Source: Celerinatantimonas diazotrophica (GTDB lineage Bacteria; Pseudomonadota; Gammaproteobacteria; Enterobacterales; Celerinatantimonadaceae). From it: DNA of 64,000 nt. A program made the position numbers and the translations under genes. The stretch is from positions 93,675 to 157,674 of the forward strand of contig NZ_SMGD01000001.1 of assembly GCF_004339545.1 (NCBI RefSeq). Reading direction: 5' to 3'. Position 1 is the stretch's first letter; every line of letters starts with the position of its first letter. Below are positions 15,548 to 24,116 of this stretch, in pieces. The notes under the pieces were generated by a model. It saw only the letters and a program-made list of their open reading frames with translations. It was not told the DNA's origin and ran no database searches.

Positions 15548-15970
15548 CTACAGCATTCTTACCGGAACATTTGCCTGTGTACTCCATTCACCATTCGTTG
15601 GAGATAGGTAGTGATAAGTTGCAGTGCCTTCTTTACGGTCCTTATCTAACACCATCTGCAGCTGAAAATTACGATATTGAACAGGGAAATTACTGCCAGA
15701 CGGCGCTTTGATATACGGGTAGCCTTGAAGTGAAATATTGAGCGTAACATTGGGGCCAAAGACCATTTCAGATTCACTGCCCTGAACGACTGCTTTGCAA
15801 TAGACAGATTCAGGACTTTCAGCTTGAGCTTCAACCACACACAGCCCAATGACCTCCCCATCAGAGACATCTTCAGATAAAAACAAAGTACACACGGGAG
15901 CTTCTGCGATCTCACTATTTGTTTTAATACAATAAGTTCGTGTCACGATGCTATCCGCAGCTTTAGCCAT
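15548..15970 (-). CDS. Hypothetical beta-rich protein, 140 aa
   Basis: Not recognised. No signal peptide; begins MAKAADSIVTRTYCIKTN. The sequence is built from alternating hydrophobic strands (VIGLCVVEAQAESPESVYCK, MVFGPNVTLNISLQGYPYIK, FQLQMVLDKD), suggesting a beta-sandwich, with three cysteines in the first half. TAGGAGGG lies upstream of the ATG, a strong ribosome site. It is probably co-transcribed with the cystatin-like gene. As with the gene at 4368-4838, it is a small soluble beta protein among prophage cargo; no sequence relation between the two was evident. Confidence 0.55.
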   Translation of the reverse strand: MAKAADSIVTRTYCIKTNSEIAEAPVCTLFLSEDVSDGEVIGLCVVEAQAESPESVYCKAVVQGSESEMVFGPNVTLNISLQGYPYIKAPSGSNFPVQYRNFQLQMVLDKDRKEGTATYHYLSPTNGEWSTQANVPVRML

Positions 15971-16156
15971 AAAACCCTCCTATTTTTGGTTGATGTGAGT
16001 TAACAGTTTTAACTATAGGCCAACCTTATCTCATTCATGGTGGAAATTTGATGCAACGCAAATCGGCACACCTCATGCTTATTGATAAACTACCTGAATT
16101 AGTTGGTTTTCTAGATTCAAGCGCAGCTGAAATCGATTATTATTTTTCCTAGAAGT

Positions 16157-16504
16157 GTGAAATATCCGTCATTTATCTGCGATAAACCGCTGTTTTTGCC
16201 CAATGGCCAAAGCCAAAACTTAAGCGGTGTAGCCCTGCCAACCATCACGCTCAATCGCCAAAATGGCGCCCAAAACCGTTACCTGTTAGCCAAACGCGGA
16301 AGCTACACTGGCGTAAAAACCTACGACTACCGCACCGACCAGGCGAAACGACTCACCGCCATTGCAGGCACGGGCGATGATTACAAAGAGCTGCGTTACC
16401 GCTGGCAGCGGCCGAACTATAAACATTTAAGTTATCTGTGCGCCAGCGAGAACAACGCCAAACGCGCAGCGCAAAGGGAATGGGGAAAATTAGAAATGAA
16501 GTAA
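16157..16504 (+). pseudogene. P2-like gpD, 3' half, copy D (longest fragment)
   Basis: About 115 codons: KPLFLPNGQSQNLSGVALPT, NRYLLAKRGSYTGVKTYDYR, ELRYRWQRPNYKHLSYLCAS and ENNAKRAAQREWGKLEMK, followed by TAA at 16502-16504. This is the C-terminal half of gpD (late control D), including the domain where it contacts the tail tip spike. The N-terminal half is absent. The stop is directly followed by the stop of a convergent immunity-like fragment, as in copy B. Confidence 0.8.
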
Positions 16505-16612
16505 CTAACGACGTTTTTTCATGTAAACAGTAAATGGCGCCTGATATGCAATTAAGAAGAAAACGAAGATACCCAAAATCAGAACCGATATGGCGACTCT
16601 AGAACTATTCAT
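16505..16612 (-). pseudogene. Shortened immunity-like gene (third toxin/immunity unit)
   Basis: ATG at 16610-16612 and stop at 16505-16507 give 35 residues: MNSSRVAISVLILGIFVFFL then IAYQAPFTVYMKKRR. The last part is the third helix and tail of the family; helices 1 and 2 are deleted. The start overlaps the toxin remnant's stop by 8 nt. Confidence 0.6.
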
Positions 16613-16785
16613 GAGATTTTTCTTTTTTATTGTCTGAAGTAAAACCTGATTCGATCCAATCTAATGACTCAATGATATGAGATTTTGACGTTGCTAGATC
16701 AGCACCAATTTCTGCCGAAAGAGCAGTTCTACTCATACCTTGCCATACTCGATGAGTCTGGTCCAAAATCTTATGGACTATATTC
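16605..16785 (-). pseudogene. C-terminal remnant of a third toxin-like gene
   Basis: Reads GLNIVHKILDQTHRVWQGMS, RTALSAEIGADLATSKSHII and ESLDWIESGFTSDNKKEKSH, parallel to the end of the intact gene at 9021 (GLTIQRLLDKTHRAWHDLSR and so on). Upstream it is cut off by an IS3-family transposase fragment on the opposite strand. Confidence 0.65.
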
Positions 16786-16955
16786 AGCCCGGTAATCCTC
16801 AGCAAAATGCGTATATTGAGCGTTACAATCGAACGGCAAGATATGGATGGGTTAGTAAACATTGTTTGATTCACTTGAAGAAGAACAAGACTATGCGACA
16901 GAGTGGCTATGGTTTTACGGTCATGAAAGACCACATCACCCAATGGAGGTAAGCC
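16786..16955 (+). mobile_element. IS3-family transposase fragment (different from the 21969 element)
   Basis: Plus-strand reading PGNPQQNAYIERYNRTARYG, then after a frameshift LFDSLEEEQDYATEWLWFYG and HERPHHP, is the C-terminal end of an IS3-type DDE transposase (the E of the triad is in NAYIERYNR). No inverted repeats were found. It truncates the toxin remnant at 16605-16785. Confidence 0.75.
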
Positions 16956-16994
16956 ACGTCTAATGGCCGCTTAACCTTTACTTTTGAGATGTGT

Positions 16995-17023
16995 TAAAAA
17001 AGGGAGGATTACCCCACCCTCCC
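16995..17023 (-). terminator. Terminator of the dab operon
   Basis: On the minus strand GGGAGG ... CCTCCC is followed by TTTTTTAACA, about 55 bp past the dabA stop codon. Confidence 0.65.
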
Positions 17024-17077
17024 GTATTGCCTCTATTAACGGGGCTTTTTAAGGTGGGAGCCTAAGCCGTTTGGGTA

Positions 17078-19495
17078 TTAAACAGCTAACCATTGGCCAT
17101 TTTGATAGCGACTTACCTGCTGGTCAGCATCTATGTGATAAAGGAATAACCAGCCATTATTCACCAGTGATGCAACATCGTCATGGCGCGCCATAATATC
17201 TTCAATGGCAGGTTTAGGCGCTTGAATATAGGTGCTCAGACGAAGGGGTTGATGACGGTATTTCCGACCATCGTGCACCGATTGTTGGGATAGCCCAATG
17301 CGCAGGTCTCCGCCATTTCCTTCAAATACTCCAATATGACCGCCGACAACATTATGTAGCAGTTTATTACCACTCCCATATTTATTGGGGAGTGCAACGG
17401 AAGCGTAATATTGCAGGTTAATCCAGTTCATCACCAACAACGGAGCGGTCATGATTTTTTCCAGCTGGGTAAACTGTGGATCCTGACTCACATGGTATTC
17501 ATGTAGGAAGGCTCGCCCACCAAAATCAAGACTACGTGTGAGTGCTCGAGGCGCGATAAACACCGCGGCGTTATTACACAATCCCCATTCCGGACGCATC
17601 TGAGCCCAGTTCGTTGCGCGTTGTTTGAAGAAACGCTTGATCTCAGATTCCGAAGGCGCTTTGGGAGCATCAAATTGCTGGGATCGGGTAAGCTGAGCCT
17701 GACGGCAACCGCGCTCGATTTTTTCTCGCCATGATGCTTTTGGAGCATCAAAGATCAAAATTTCGTCGATGGTTGTGTTGTGCATTGCAGCATAAAATTG
17801 GGTGTCATTGGGTACTGTTACGTCAAACTGCGGCATCTGTTTGCGGACGGCTGGATCGTTGAGCAGTGATGCTAATACTTTGACATTCACTTCACCGGTT
17901 TGGCCACCACAAGCACCGCAGTCAAGGCTGGATGCAGTATGGTTGTTACAGGTTTGACTTCCATGGCCGGTCAGTAGCACGACGTTAGCTAACCTAGCTT
18001 TGATCCCCATTGCTTTGATAATCCCAGCCGCGAGTTCTGCCTTCTCAGTGACACTTAGCGGCTGCTCATCCCGTTTTAGTTCCCATTTTTCATTAGGGCG
18101 GGCATCTTTATTGACCGGGTTCTTGCTCCCTTGCTGAAGGACGGCTCGTTTAAATAGACTTACCAATTTTAGCAAGCCACTGGCTTCAATCATCCCTAGG
18201 TTTGAGTATGGTTTTTCCAAGCTGCTCTGCCAACCTAACTGCGTAAGTCGGACCCAACGGTCAGGTTGCAGACGTGTCTGCTTGGCCACCAAAGAGGGGG
18301 CCATTAAACCCGGGAGTTGCGGCCGAGTGATACTGCCATCGTGGGTTTGATAAGCAATAGGAATACCGAAGAATCCAGCAAATCCCAAGGTTTCAATCTC
18401 GCTGCCTTGCGCTTCAAGGGCTCGGCGCATGGGTTCGGAACGAACATCAATACAGAAAACGGCCTGAACTTCCGGACGTGATTGCTCGGGGGCAGGAGTC
18501 GCCTGTTTGATTTGGTTTATCCAAGGCATCTGTACGCTCAGTTCCAGCGCTCTTTGCCATACCCAGAGCGGTTGCAGCTGCTGTTCCGCTTGCTCGTAGA
18601 GGCTATTAATTCGGGTGGCCTGATGGTGCAGCATTTGGCTTAATTGAGAAGCAATTTGCGGATGGTTTTGCTGTAACCAACGCATCAGTACGCGATCCCA
18701 CGCCAGTAAGATTGCGAGTAGACCAAGCGTATGAGGAATGCGTAATTGTTGCTGCTTGAGCCCTGCTTGCCAATCGAGCCAAGATTGCCAACCAGCCCAA
18801 CCTGAAAGTTGATGCAAACAGCCCCGCATATAGGCTTCAGCGCCGTCGTGATCATTCCAAATCGGCTGCCAGAACTGTTCCAGTTCACTGAATAACTGCA
18901 TCATTGTTGTAGGCATAGCACGAAAATCGTTAAGCAGATCAACGCCCAGCAGTGTCTTAATGCCTTTATCGCGAGTAACAACCTCTAACCAGCTTTGGTA
19001 GAGGTGCTCACCATTTTGGCCTTCGGCTTCAAATCGTTCCGGATATTTGTGGTAGAGCGCGATAAACTGGCTGACTTGCGCAATGATCTCCTGCTCCCAG
19101 CTATGGCCTTGAGGGGATGGAATCGTCTCATCCATCAGCATCGCGAGTGTTTTCCAACGCATGTTTAGTGGGTTTTCTCGCAGTAGATATTCTTCCAGTC
19201 GGTTCTCACTAAACGGTAATTGCAGCTGTTTCAATGCTTGCTTGAGATGCTCAGATTTTATTTGCTGTTGCCACAGGCTGCGATAGTAGCTGCGATCCAT
19301 CAGCCCTGTTTCACCCGTTAGTACCGCTTGTTCGGCAAAAGTACGTTCGATCGACGCGTGTCGCTGAGGCCACCATGGGTTGACTGCAACTGATTGATCC
19401 AGAGGCCACGCCGGTGCGATTGAAGCCGCTGCCAATTTAGCGATAGGCCAGGCAACAATACGATTTTTGGTTTCGACAGTGTTTGCTTCCGTCAT
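17078..19495 (-). CDS. dabA: Inorganic carbon transporter subunit DabA (DUF2309/UPF0753)
   Basis: 805 residues, the normal length for DabA. The beta-carbonic-anhydrase-like zinc site is visible: CIDVRSEPMRRAL (Cys and Asp) and, about 170 residues later, LTGHGSQTCNNHTASSLDCG (His and Cys). DabA and the membrane subunit DabB form an energy-coupled CO2-to-bicarbonate uptake system. The start overlaps the dabB stop by 4 nt (ATGA), so the two are translationally coupled. A divergent LysR gene is the likely regulator. In a heterotrophic diazotroph such a system would supply bicarbonate for carboxylases under low CO2 (inference). Confidence 0.9.
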   Translation of the reverse strand: MTEANTVETKNRIVAWPIAKLAAASIAPAWPLDQSVAVNPWWPQRHASIERTFAEQAVLTGETGLMDRSYYRSLWQQQIKSEHLKQALKQLQLPFSENRLEEYLLRENPLNMRWKTLAMLMDETIPSPQGHSWEQEIIAQVSQFIALYHKYPERFEAEGQNGEHLYQSWLEVVTRDKGIKTLLGVDLLNDFRAMPTTMMQLFSELEQFWQPIWNDHDGAEAYMRGCLHQLSGWAGWQSWLDWQAGLKQQQLRIPHTLGLLAILLAWDRVLMRWLQQNHPQIASQLSQMLHHQATRINSLYEQAEQQLQPLWVWQRALELSVQMPWINQIKQATPAPEQSRPEVQAVFCIDVRSEPMRRALEAQGSEIETLGFAGFFGIPIAYQTHDGSITRPQLPGLMAPSLVAKQTRLQPDRWVRLTQLGWQSSLEKPYSNLGMIEASGLLKLVSLFKRAVLQQGSKNPVNKDARPNEKWELKRDEQPLSVTEKAELAAGIIKAMGIKARLANVVLLTGHGSQTCNNHTASSLDCGACGGQTGEVNVKVLASLLNDPAVRKQMPQFDVTVPNDTQFYAAMHNTTIDEILIFDAPKASWREKIERGCRQAQLTRSQQFDAPKAPSESEIKRFFKQRATNWAQMRPEWGLCNNAAVFIAPRALTRSLDFGGRAFLHEYHVSQDPQFTQLEKIMTAPLLVMNWINLQYYASVALPNKYGSGNKLLHNVVGGHIGVFEGNGGDLRIGLSQQSVHDGRKYRHQPLRLSTYIQAPKPAIEDIMARHDDVASLVNNGWLFLYHIDADQQVSRYQNGQWLAV

Positions 19496-20874
19496 TGTTT
19501 AGCCTCCGTTTTCAAAGAAAGATGCGCGTGTTGGAGTTCCAGCAGTGATTGGCTTGGCCACAATTTTAAGGTCAGCCTTGTGGCCCATTCATCCAGATAA
19601 GCACCTGCATTGAGCCAGATGAACAGCCGTTTGACCCAGCGCACGTGCGGCCAATATTGCAGAGCCATAGAGAAGACAAACAAAGCCACAAAAAACATGG
19701 CAACCAGATTATCGGCGCTATGGTTGAGTGGTGCATCAAGCCCCATCAGGACAACTAAGTGATGTTTTGCGGTGGTGTAAAAGGCCAGTAGTGCACAGGC
19801 AACCACCAAAGTGATTAGCAGCCGAACGGCTGTTGCGCTATCTAAGCGAGTCACGCTGGGCAAAATCAGTGCGGCTAAGGCAAACAGAACCAGCATCGCC
19901 GCAGCCATACTGTTAGTGACGGTAAACTGCCACTGAGCTAGCGCGAGGATGGCAATAGCTAACACTAGGGCAAGCGTCCAATGGCGTACTTTAGGTTTAA
20001 ATTCGCCGCTGAGCTGAGTGGCTAAGTAGTTGTTTACCGCACTGCCGCTGTTGAGGAACGAATAGGCTTTATAGAATGAGTGGGCAAATAGATGGAGCAA
20101 TGCCATCTCATAAAGACCCAAGGCAATTTCAACTAGCATAAGCCCCATTTGCGAGCTGGTGGACCAGGCTAATTTTACTTTAATGCTAATTCGGGTCGTA
20201 GAAACCAAGCCTGCAATGACAGTGCTGAGCCCTGCCCACACAATGAGTAGCCAACAGGCACTCGAACTTGCAGCAAGAACCGGAGCAAAAAACAGCAGTA
20301 AGATCCCACCCAAGTTGACGATCCCTGCGTGTAGTAGTGCCGAAACCGGCGTTGGTGCTTCAACAACTTGAATCAGCCATCCATGAATGGGCAGCTGTGC
20401 GCATTTGATAAGGGCGACGACCGCGAGCAGTACTGCGGCAATTTTAAGGTCTAGATGGGACCCCGCGAAAGGCATTTGAGCGATGACTTCACTGATGTAA
20501 GACGTTTGAAAATGGTAGTGAAGCAGTAACAGAGCCACACCAAGTAGCAGTTCGCTAAGACGTGCGAGCAGAAATTTTTTATGAGCGGCTAGCTGTGCTC
20601 GTGGACGCTCGGGATAAAACAGTATGAGCCGATGCAGCGAAAGGCTGACGCTAGTCCAGGCTGCCCAGAATAACAGCATGTGATTACTGATAATCACTAA
20701 AACCACGGCGGAAATCGTCAGGGCTAATGCCCGTAAAAAGCGCCCACGGTCAGATTGACCACTAAATGCAACCCAACTATAACGAAAAATGGTAAATCCC
20801 AGAATGGCGACTAAGCCGAGTAACATCAGCTTTAGAGGAGTGATTAAAAACAGGGAAAACATGACCAACCTCAC
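19492..20874 (-). CDS. dabB: Inorganic carbon transporter subunit DabB (NuoL-like membrane protein)
   Basis: 460 residues, about 12 membrane helices. It has the proton-channel core of the NuoL/MrpA family: LPIHGWLIQVVEAPTPVSAL and LHAGIVNLGGILLL with conserved Lys/His in the half-channel, and LAWSTSSQMGLMLVEIALG. It is shorter than NuoL (about 610 aa), as usual for DabB. The protein couples the proton gradient to DabA-bound CO2 hydration. First gene of the dab operon; 87 bp separate it from the divergent LysR gene. Confidence 0.88.
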   Translation of the reverse strand: MRLVMFSLFLITPLKLMLLGLVAILGFTIFRYSWVAFSGQSDRGRFLRALALTISAVVLVIISNHMLLFWAAWTSVSLSLHRLILFYPERPRAQLAAHKKFLLARLSELLLGVALLLLHYHFQTSYISEVIAQMPFAGSHLDLKIAAVLLAVVALIKCAQLPIHGWLIQVVEAPTPVSALLHAGIVNLGGILLLFFAPVLAASSSACWLLIVWAGLSTVIAGLVSTTRISIKVKLAWSTSSQMGLMLVEIALGLYEMALLHLFAHSFYKAYSFLNSGSAVNNYLATQLSGEFKPKVRHWTLALVLAIAILALAQWQFTVTNSMAAAMLVLFALAALILPSVTRLDSATAVRLLITLVVACALLAFYTTAKHHLVVLMGLDAPLNHSADNLVAMFFVALFVFSMALQYWPHVRWVKRLFIWLNAGAYLDEWATRLTLKLWPSQSLLELQHAHLSLKTEAKQ

Positions 20875-20913
20875 ATTTCAAAAGATAGCTGCTATTGTGA
20901 TACAGCCCCAAAG

Positions 20914-20941
20914 TTAAGTAAAATATATAATATTTAAGTAA
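20914..20941. promoter_or_regulatory. Direct repeats in the dabB/LysR divergent promoter
   Basis: TTAAGTAA at 20914-20921 and again at 20934-20941, 20 bp apart (two helical turns), with AT-rich DNA between. Its place between the divergently transcribed regulator and dabB fits a LysR-type binding region, although the repeats are direct rather than the usual T-N11-A palindrome. Confidence 0.35.
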
Positions 20942-20961
20942 TCGTTCTGTTTTATAGAATA

Positions 20962-21849
20962 ATGAGCCGACTCAATTATCATCATCTGTACTATTTTTGG
21001 CAGGTTGCGAAGCTGGGAAACCTGACGCAGACTGCTCAGACGCTTCATATTTCACAATCCGCATTGTCTTCGCAGATTAAACAGCTTGAGCAATCATTGG
21101 ATGTTCAGTTGTTTATTCGCAAAGGGCGAACGCTATCGCTTACGGAAAGTGGCTATCATGCGCTGAACTATGCGGAGGAGATTTTCAAAAATGGTGAGGA
21201 GCTGGAAAAACTGCTGACCAGTGGCGAGACTTTACCGGGAGCCACGATTCGCATCGGAATGCTGTCAACAATTTCGCGAAACTTCATCGAGCAATTCATT
21301 CAGCCCTTAATTAAGCAAAATGATTGTCGCTACACTTTACAGTCGATGAGTCAGGCGGGGTTATTAAATGCGCTCTCAGAGCTGCAGATCGATATTGCGT
21401 TAACAAATATTCCAGTTCGCGGCTCCAATAAACAGAGTTGGCAGAGCCGGCTTTTGGCTCGCCAAGCGGTGGCGATTATTGGTCAGTCAGGCTTAGATTT
21501 ATCTGGCGAACTAGATGATAGTTATCGCGGTCAGCGTTGGGTTCTGCCTTATGGCGAAAACCCGCTGCGGGCAGCATTTGACGCTTTTGCGGCGCAATAT
21601 GAATTGCAACCGGAGGTTGTGGCGGAATCGGACGATATGGCGATGCTTCGACTATTGACTCGTGATACCGGAGCGCTTGCTGTGATGCCGAACGTCGTTG
21701 TAAAAGATGAATTGGATCAGGGAACTTTGAAACATTATCTTTTGCTGCCAAACGTGTATGAGAACTTTTATTCGGTGACCGTTAAACGGCGTGTGGTTCA
21801 TCCGAAACTCGATATGTTGATCCAACCTTTTTTAGATCTAAGCGATTAA
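20962..21849 (+). CDS. LysR-family transcriptional regulator (NhaR-like), probable regulator of dabBA
   Basis: 295 residues. The N-terminal winged helix reads LNYHHLYYFWQVAKLGNLTQ and TLHISQSALSSQIKQLEQSL, closest in style to NhaR/CbbR-type LysR proteins. The rest is the two-lobe effector domain. It is divergent from dabB with a short shared promoter region, the normal arrangement for a LysR activator and its target operon. CbbR-like regulators control carbon uptake genes in other bacteria. The effector is unknown. Confidence 0.85.
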   Translation: MSRLNYHHLYYFWQVAKLGNLTQTAQTLHISQSALSSQIKQLEQSLDVQLFIRKGRTLSLTESGYHALNYAEEIFKNGEELEKLLTSGETLPGATIRIGMLSTISRNFIEQFIQPLIKQNDCRYTLQSMSQAGLLNALSELQIDIALTNIPVRGSNKQSWQSRLLARQAVAIIGQSGLDLSGELDDSYRGQRWVLPYGENPLRAAFDAFAAQYELQPEVVAESDDMAMLRLLTRDTGALAVMPNVVVKDELDQGTLKHYLLLPNVYENFYSVTVKRRVVHPKLDMLIQPFLDLSD

Positions 21850-22033
21850 ATTTCATTCGCAGGGAATGATGCCGTTGCAACGTAACCTTTCACCAGCCCC
21901 TTATTGACAGCATAAAAGTGACGATCATCTTCTGATCTCACATTCCCTCTTGAATGATCCAATCAAGCTGTTCTGCTCTAATTGAACCGGACACTTTAAT
22001 AACGGGAATATAGTCCAATGATTAAGGTGTTAA

Positions 22034-22306
22034 ATGACAAAACGAACAAACAGAAGCTATATGACTGAGTGTATGCAAGAAGCCGTCGCATTGGTAACTG
22101 AGCAAGGTTACAGCGTATCTAAGACCGCAGCGTCTTTGGGGATCACAGATAAGCTACTTTATAACTGGAAGACCAAGTTTGAAGCTGAGCAGTCAGGCAC
22201 CAGTTTAACAGCAGATGAACGCGCTGAATTAGTGACGCTTCGCAAAGAAAATAAAGAGCTGAGGATGGAAAAAGAGATCCTAAAAAAGGCCAATGCCTCC
22301 TGCTAA
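22034..22306 (+). CDS. IS3-family OrfA (transposase HTH subunit)
   Basis: 90 residues: helix-turn-helix MQEAVALVTEQGYSVSKTAA followed by SLGITDKLLYNWKTKFEAEQ, then a leucine-zipper-like tail (RKENKELRMEKEILKKA). OrfA binds the element ends. Near its end, AAAAAAG at 22282-22288 is the expected site for -1 frameshifting into orfB. Confidence 0.88.
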   Translation: MTKRTNRSYMTECMQEAVALVTEQGYSVSKTAASLGITDKLLYNWKTKFEAEQSGTSLTADERAELVTLRKENKELRMEKEILKKANASC

Positions 22307-23184
22307 AGGGAAACCAAGTCACGTTTAAAACCATAAAGCAGCTCTCTGCGAAATTTCCAGTGAAGGCACTTTGCAGGGTAATGAAAGTCAGCCGCTCAGC
22401 GTATGATGCGTAGCTGAAGCGCCCTGCTCAAGTTATTGCAGCAGAGCAGCTTCATCTGTATCGACGAGCGAAAACTATCTTCGAACAAAGTAGAAATAGC
22501 TTGGGCTACAGAGAGCTGAGAAAACGGTTATGCAAGGAGGACTTTAAGGTAAGTGAGTATGGGGTTCAACAGCTCATGACCAAGCTTGGCCTGATTGTGA
22601 CGCAACGAATTGCTTACAAGGTGACCACCAAGCGTAAGCACAGCGATGCCGTCGCCGATAACATGTTAAACCAGAACTTTAACCCAGTTGCCCCGGATAA
22701 AGTGTGGGCTGGCGACGTAAGGTATCTGCAAACGAGTGAAGGCTGGATGTATTTAGCCATTGTGATGGACTTGTATTCCCGTCGTATCCTTGGCTGGCAC
22801 ATTAATAAATGTATGACCACAGACTTGGTTAGCAAGGCGATGATGGAAGCTTATCACTTACGTCAGCCACCTAAAGGGTTAGTGTTTTATAGTGATAAGG
22901 GCTCACAATATACCAGTAACCGTTATCGCCGATTACTGAGTTATTACGGTATACGAGTTAGCATGGGCGATGTTGGAACCTGCTGGGATAATGCCGTAGT
23001 AGAACGGTTCTTCGACAGTTTAAAACATGATTGGCTGCTGAAAGTACCACAACTAACGCGCGAACACATGAGGGCAGATGTAACCGCATATATGCGTTAT
23101 TACAACTTAGAACGACTTCATACAGCGAATGGTAATCTATCGCCAGTAGAATATGAACATAATTCCCTAAGAAAAGTGTCCTGA
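22286..23184 (+). pseudogene. IS3-family OrfB (DDE transposase) with an in-frame amber codon
   Basis: The orfB frame entered by -1 frameshift reads TIKQLSAKFPVKALCRVMKV then SRSAYDA, hits TAG at 22411-22413 and continues LKRPAQVIAAEQLHLYRRAK to the end. The DDE residues are all present in DKVWAGDVRYLQT, LVFYSDKGSQYTS and CWDNAVVERFFDSLKHDW. A TGG to TAG change (the family usually has Trp there) would explain the stop. Without readthrough no full OrfAB transposase can form, so the copy is probably immobile unless complemented. Confidence 0.85.
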
Positions 23185-23313
23185 TTTAGTTGCGCAGAAC
23201 AGGTTCTGGAGGCCGGTTACTTTATAAGTAAGGCCAAGAATTCTGGCTTTGGTCAAATATGATAATTGTTAATAATAATTAATGATTTTATCTTTATCTG
23301 AGGCAAACACACT

Positions 23314-23331
23314 TGTTACATATATGTAACA
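23314..23331. promoter_or_regulatory. Perfect 18-bp palindrome upstream of the outer-membrane protein gene
   Basis: TGTTACATATATGTAACA is its own reverse complement (TGTTACA-N4-TGTAACA). It lies 57 bp before the ATG at 23388, where a -35 element or activator site would be expected, with TAGTAT-like sequence about 10 bp downstream. A dimeric regulator probably binds here; which one is not known. Confidence 0.55.
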
Positions 23332-23387
23332 TTGCTAGTATACAGCGCTAATTTTCTAAACATATTCATTTTATTACAAGGAATTAA

Positions 23388-24116
23388 ATGATGCAGAAAG
23401 TCATCATTACTGCTCTTCTGTTCTTATCTGCTAGTGCTTCAGCAACAACAATGCCTACCGGCTTCTATGGCAAAATGGGTTTTGGCCAAAGTTATAGACA
23501 AAATCAAGATACGACATTAAACGACACCCAATCCGGAATGCCTCTAGCAATTAAGGATCACCTAGATTTTAAACATAGTAATAGCTATGAAATCGCCGTA
23601 GGTTATCGATACCCTCAACTATCTTGGTTAACCACTGAATTAGCATTAAGCTATCATTCTAAAGCAAGCCTTGACGGAGACCATGTATTAATTAATGGTT
23701 CTCCAGCAGATGAGAAAACACATCTACATTTAAAAAGTACTGCCCTAATGTTATCTGGACAAGTTGATTTGGCAACTTTGTTTAATCAAGATAATTGGCT
23801 TTTCCATCCTTACTTTGGATTAGGCATAGGTGTAAGTCGAAATGAACTAAGCGATTTATCCACTACTTTAAACAATACCTCGTCAGAATTTAAGATTCAC
23901 AATACACATACAGATTTCGCATGGCAGGGAAAATTAGGTGTCACTTACGCAGCGACCCAACATATCATTTTAGATCTGTCTTATGCCTATAATGATTATG
24001 GTAAAGCGACTTCTCGTACAGCTAAAAACCCAACCGCCGCAAGCGAGACACTCAACGGCGGTAGTATTGATTACCGTACTCAAGAAGTCATGTTAGGAAT
24101 GCGCTATTTCTTCTAA
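23388..24116 (+). CDS. Outer-membrane beta-barrel protein (OmpA-like N-terminal barrel / OMP_b-brl family)
   Basis: 242 residues with a signal peptide (MMQKVIITALLFLSASASAT, cleaved about residue 20). The rest alternates polar and hydrophobic residues in amphipathic strands (NSYEIAVGYRYPQLSWLTTE, FAWQGKLGVTYAATQHIILD, LDLSYAYNDYGKAT) and ends MLGMRYFF, with a C-terminal Phe recognised by the BAM complex. About 8 strands, as in small surface-antigen barrels. AAGGAATTAA precedes the ATG. The palindrome at 23314-23331 suggests regulated expression. No periplasmic OmpA domain is present. Confidence 0.8.
   Translation: MMQKVIITALLFLSASASATTMPTGFYGKMGFGQSYRQNQDTTLNDTQSGMPLAIKDHLDFKHSNSYEIAVGYRYPQLSWLTTELALSYHSKASLDGDHVLINGSPADEKTHLHLKSTALMLSGQVDLATLFNQDNWLFHPYFGLGIGVSRNELSDLSTTLNNTSSEFKIHNTHTDFAWQGKLGVTYAATQHIILDLSYAYNDYGKATSRTAKNPTAASETLNGGSIDYRTQEVMLGMRYFF

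Larger units (their letters stand above)
21969..23201 (+). mobile_element. IS3-family insertion sequence, 1233 bp
   Basis: The ends TGTTCTGCTCTAATTG...GGACACTTTA and, inverted, TGTTCTGCGCAACTAAAT..GGACACTTTT are imperfect terminal repeats with the TG...CA tips of IS3 elements. Two overlapping frames, orfA and orfB, are joined by an A6G slippery stretch. No flanking target duplication was found (AGC on the left, GGT on the right), so the insertion is old or rearranged. A deleted copy lies at 5267-5919. Confidence 0.9.

Noticed and set aside
4330..16960. Classical integron or CRISPR array as explanation for the cassette region
   Set aside because: No integron integrase, attC-like folded recombination sites or regularly spaced repeats were seen; the repeats are coding ends of phage genes.
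22143..22334. Minus-strand frame inside orfA of the IS3 element
   Set aside because: Shadow of orfA; the plus strand has the HTH and leucine-zipper pattern.
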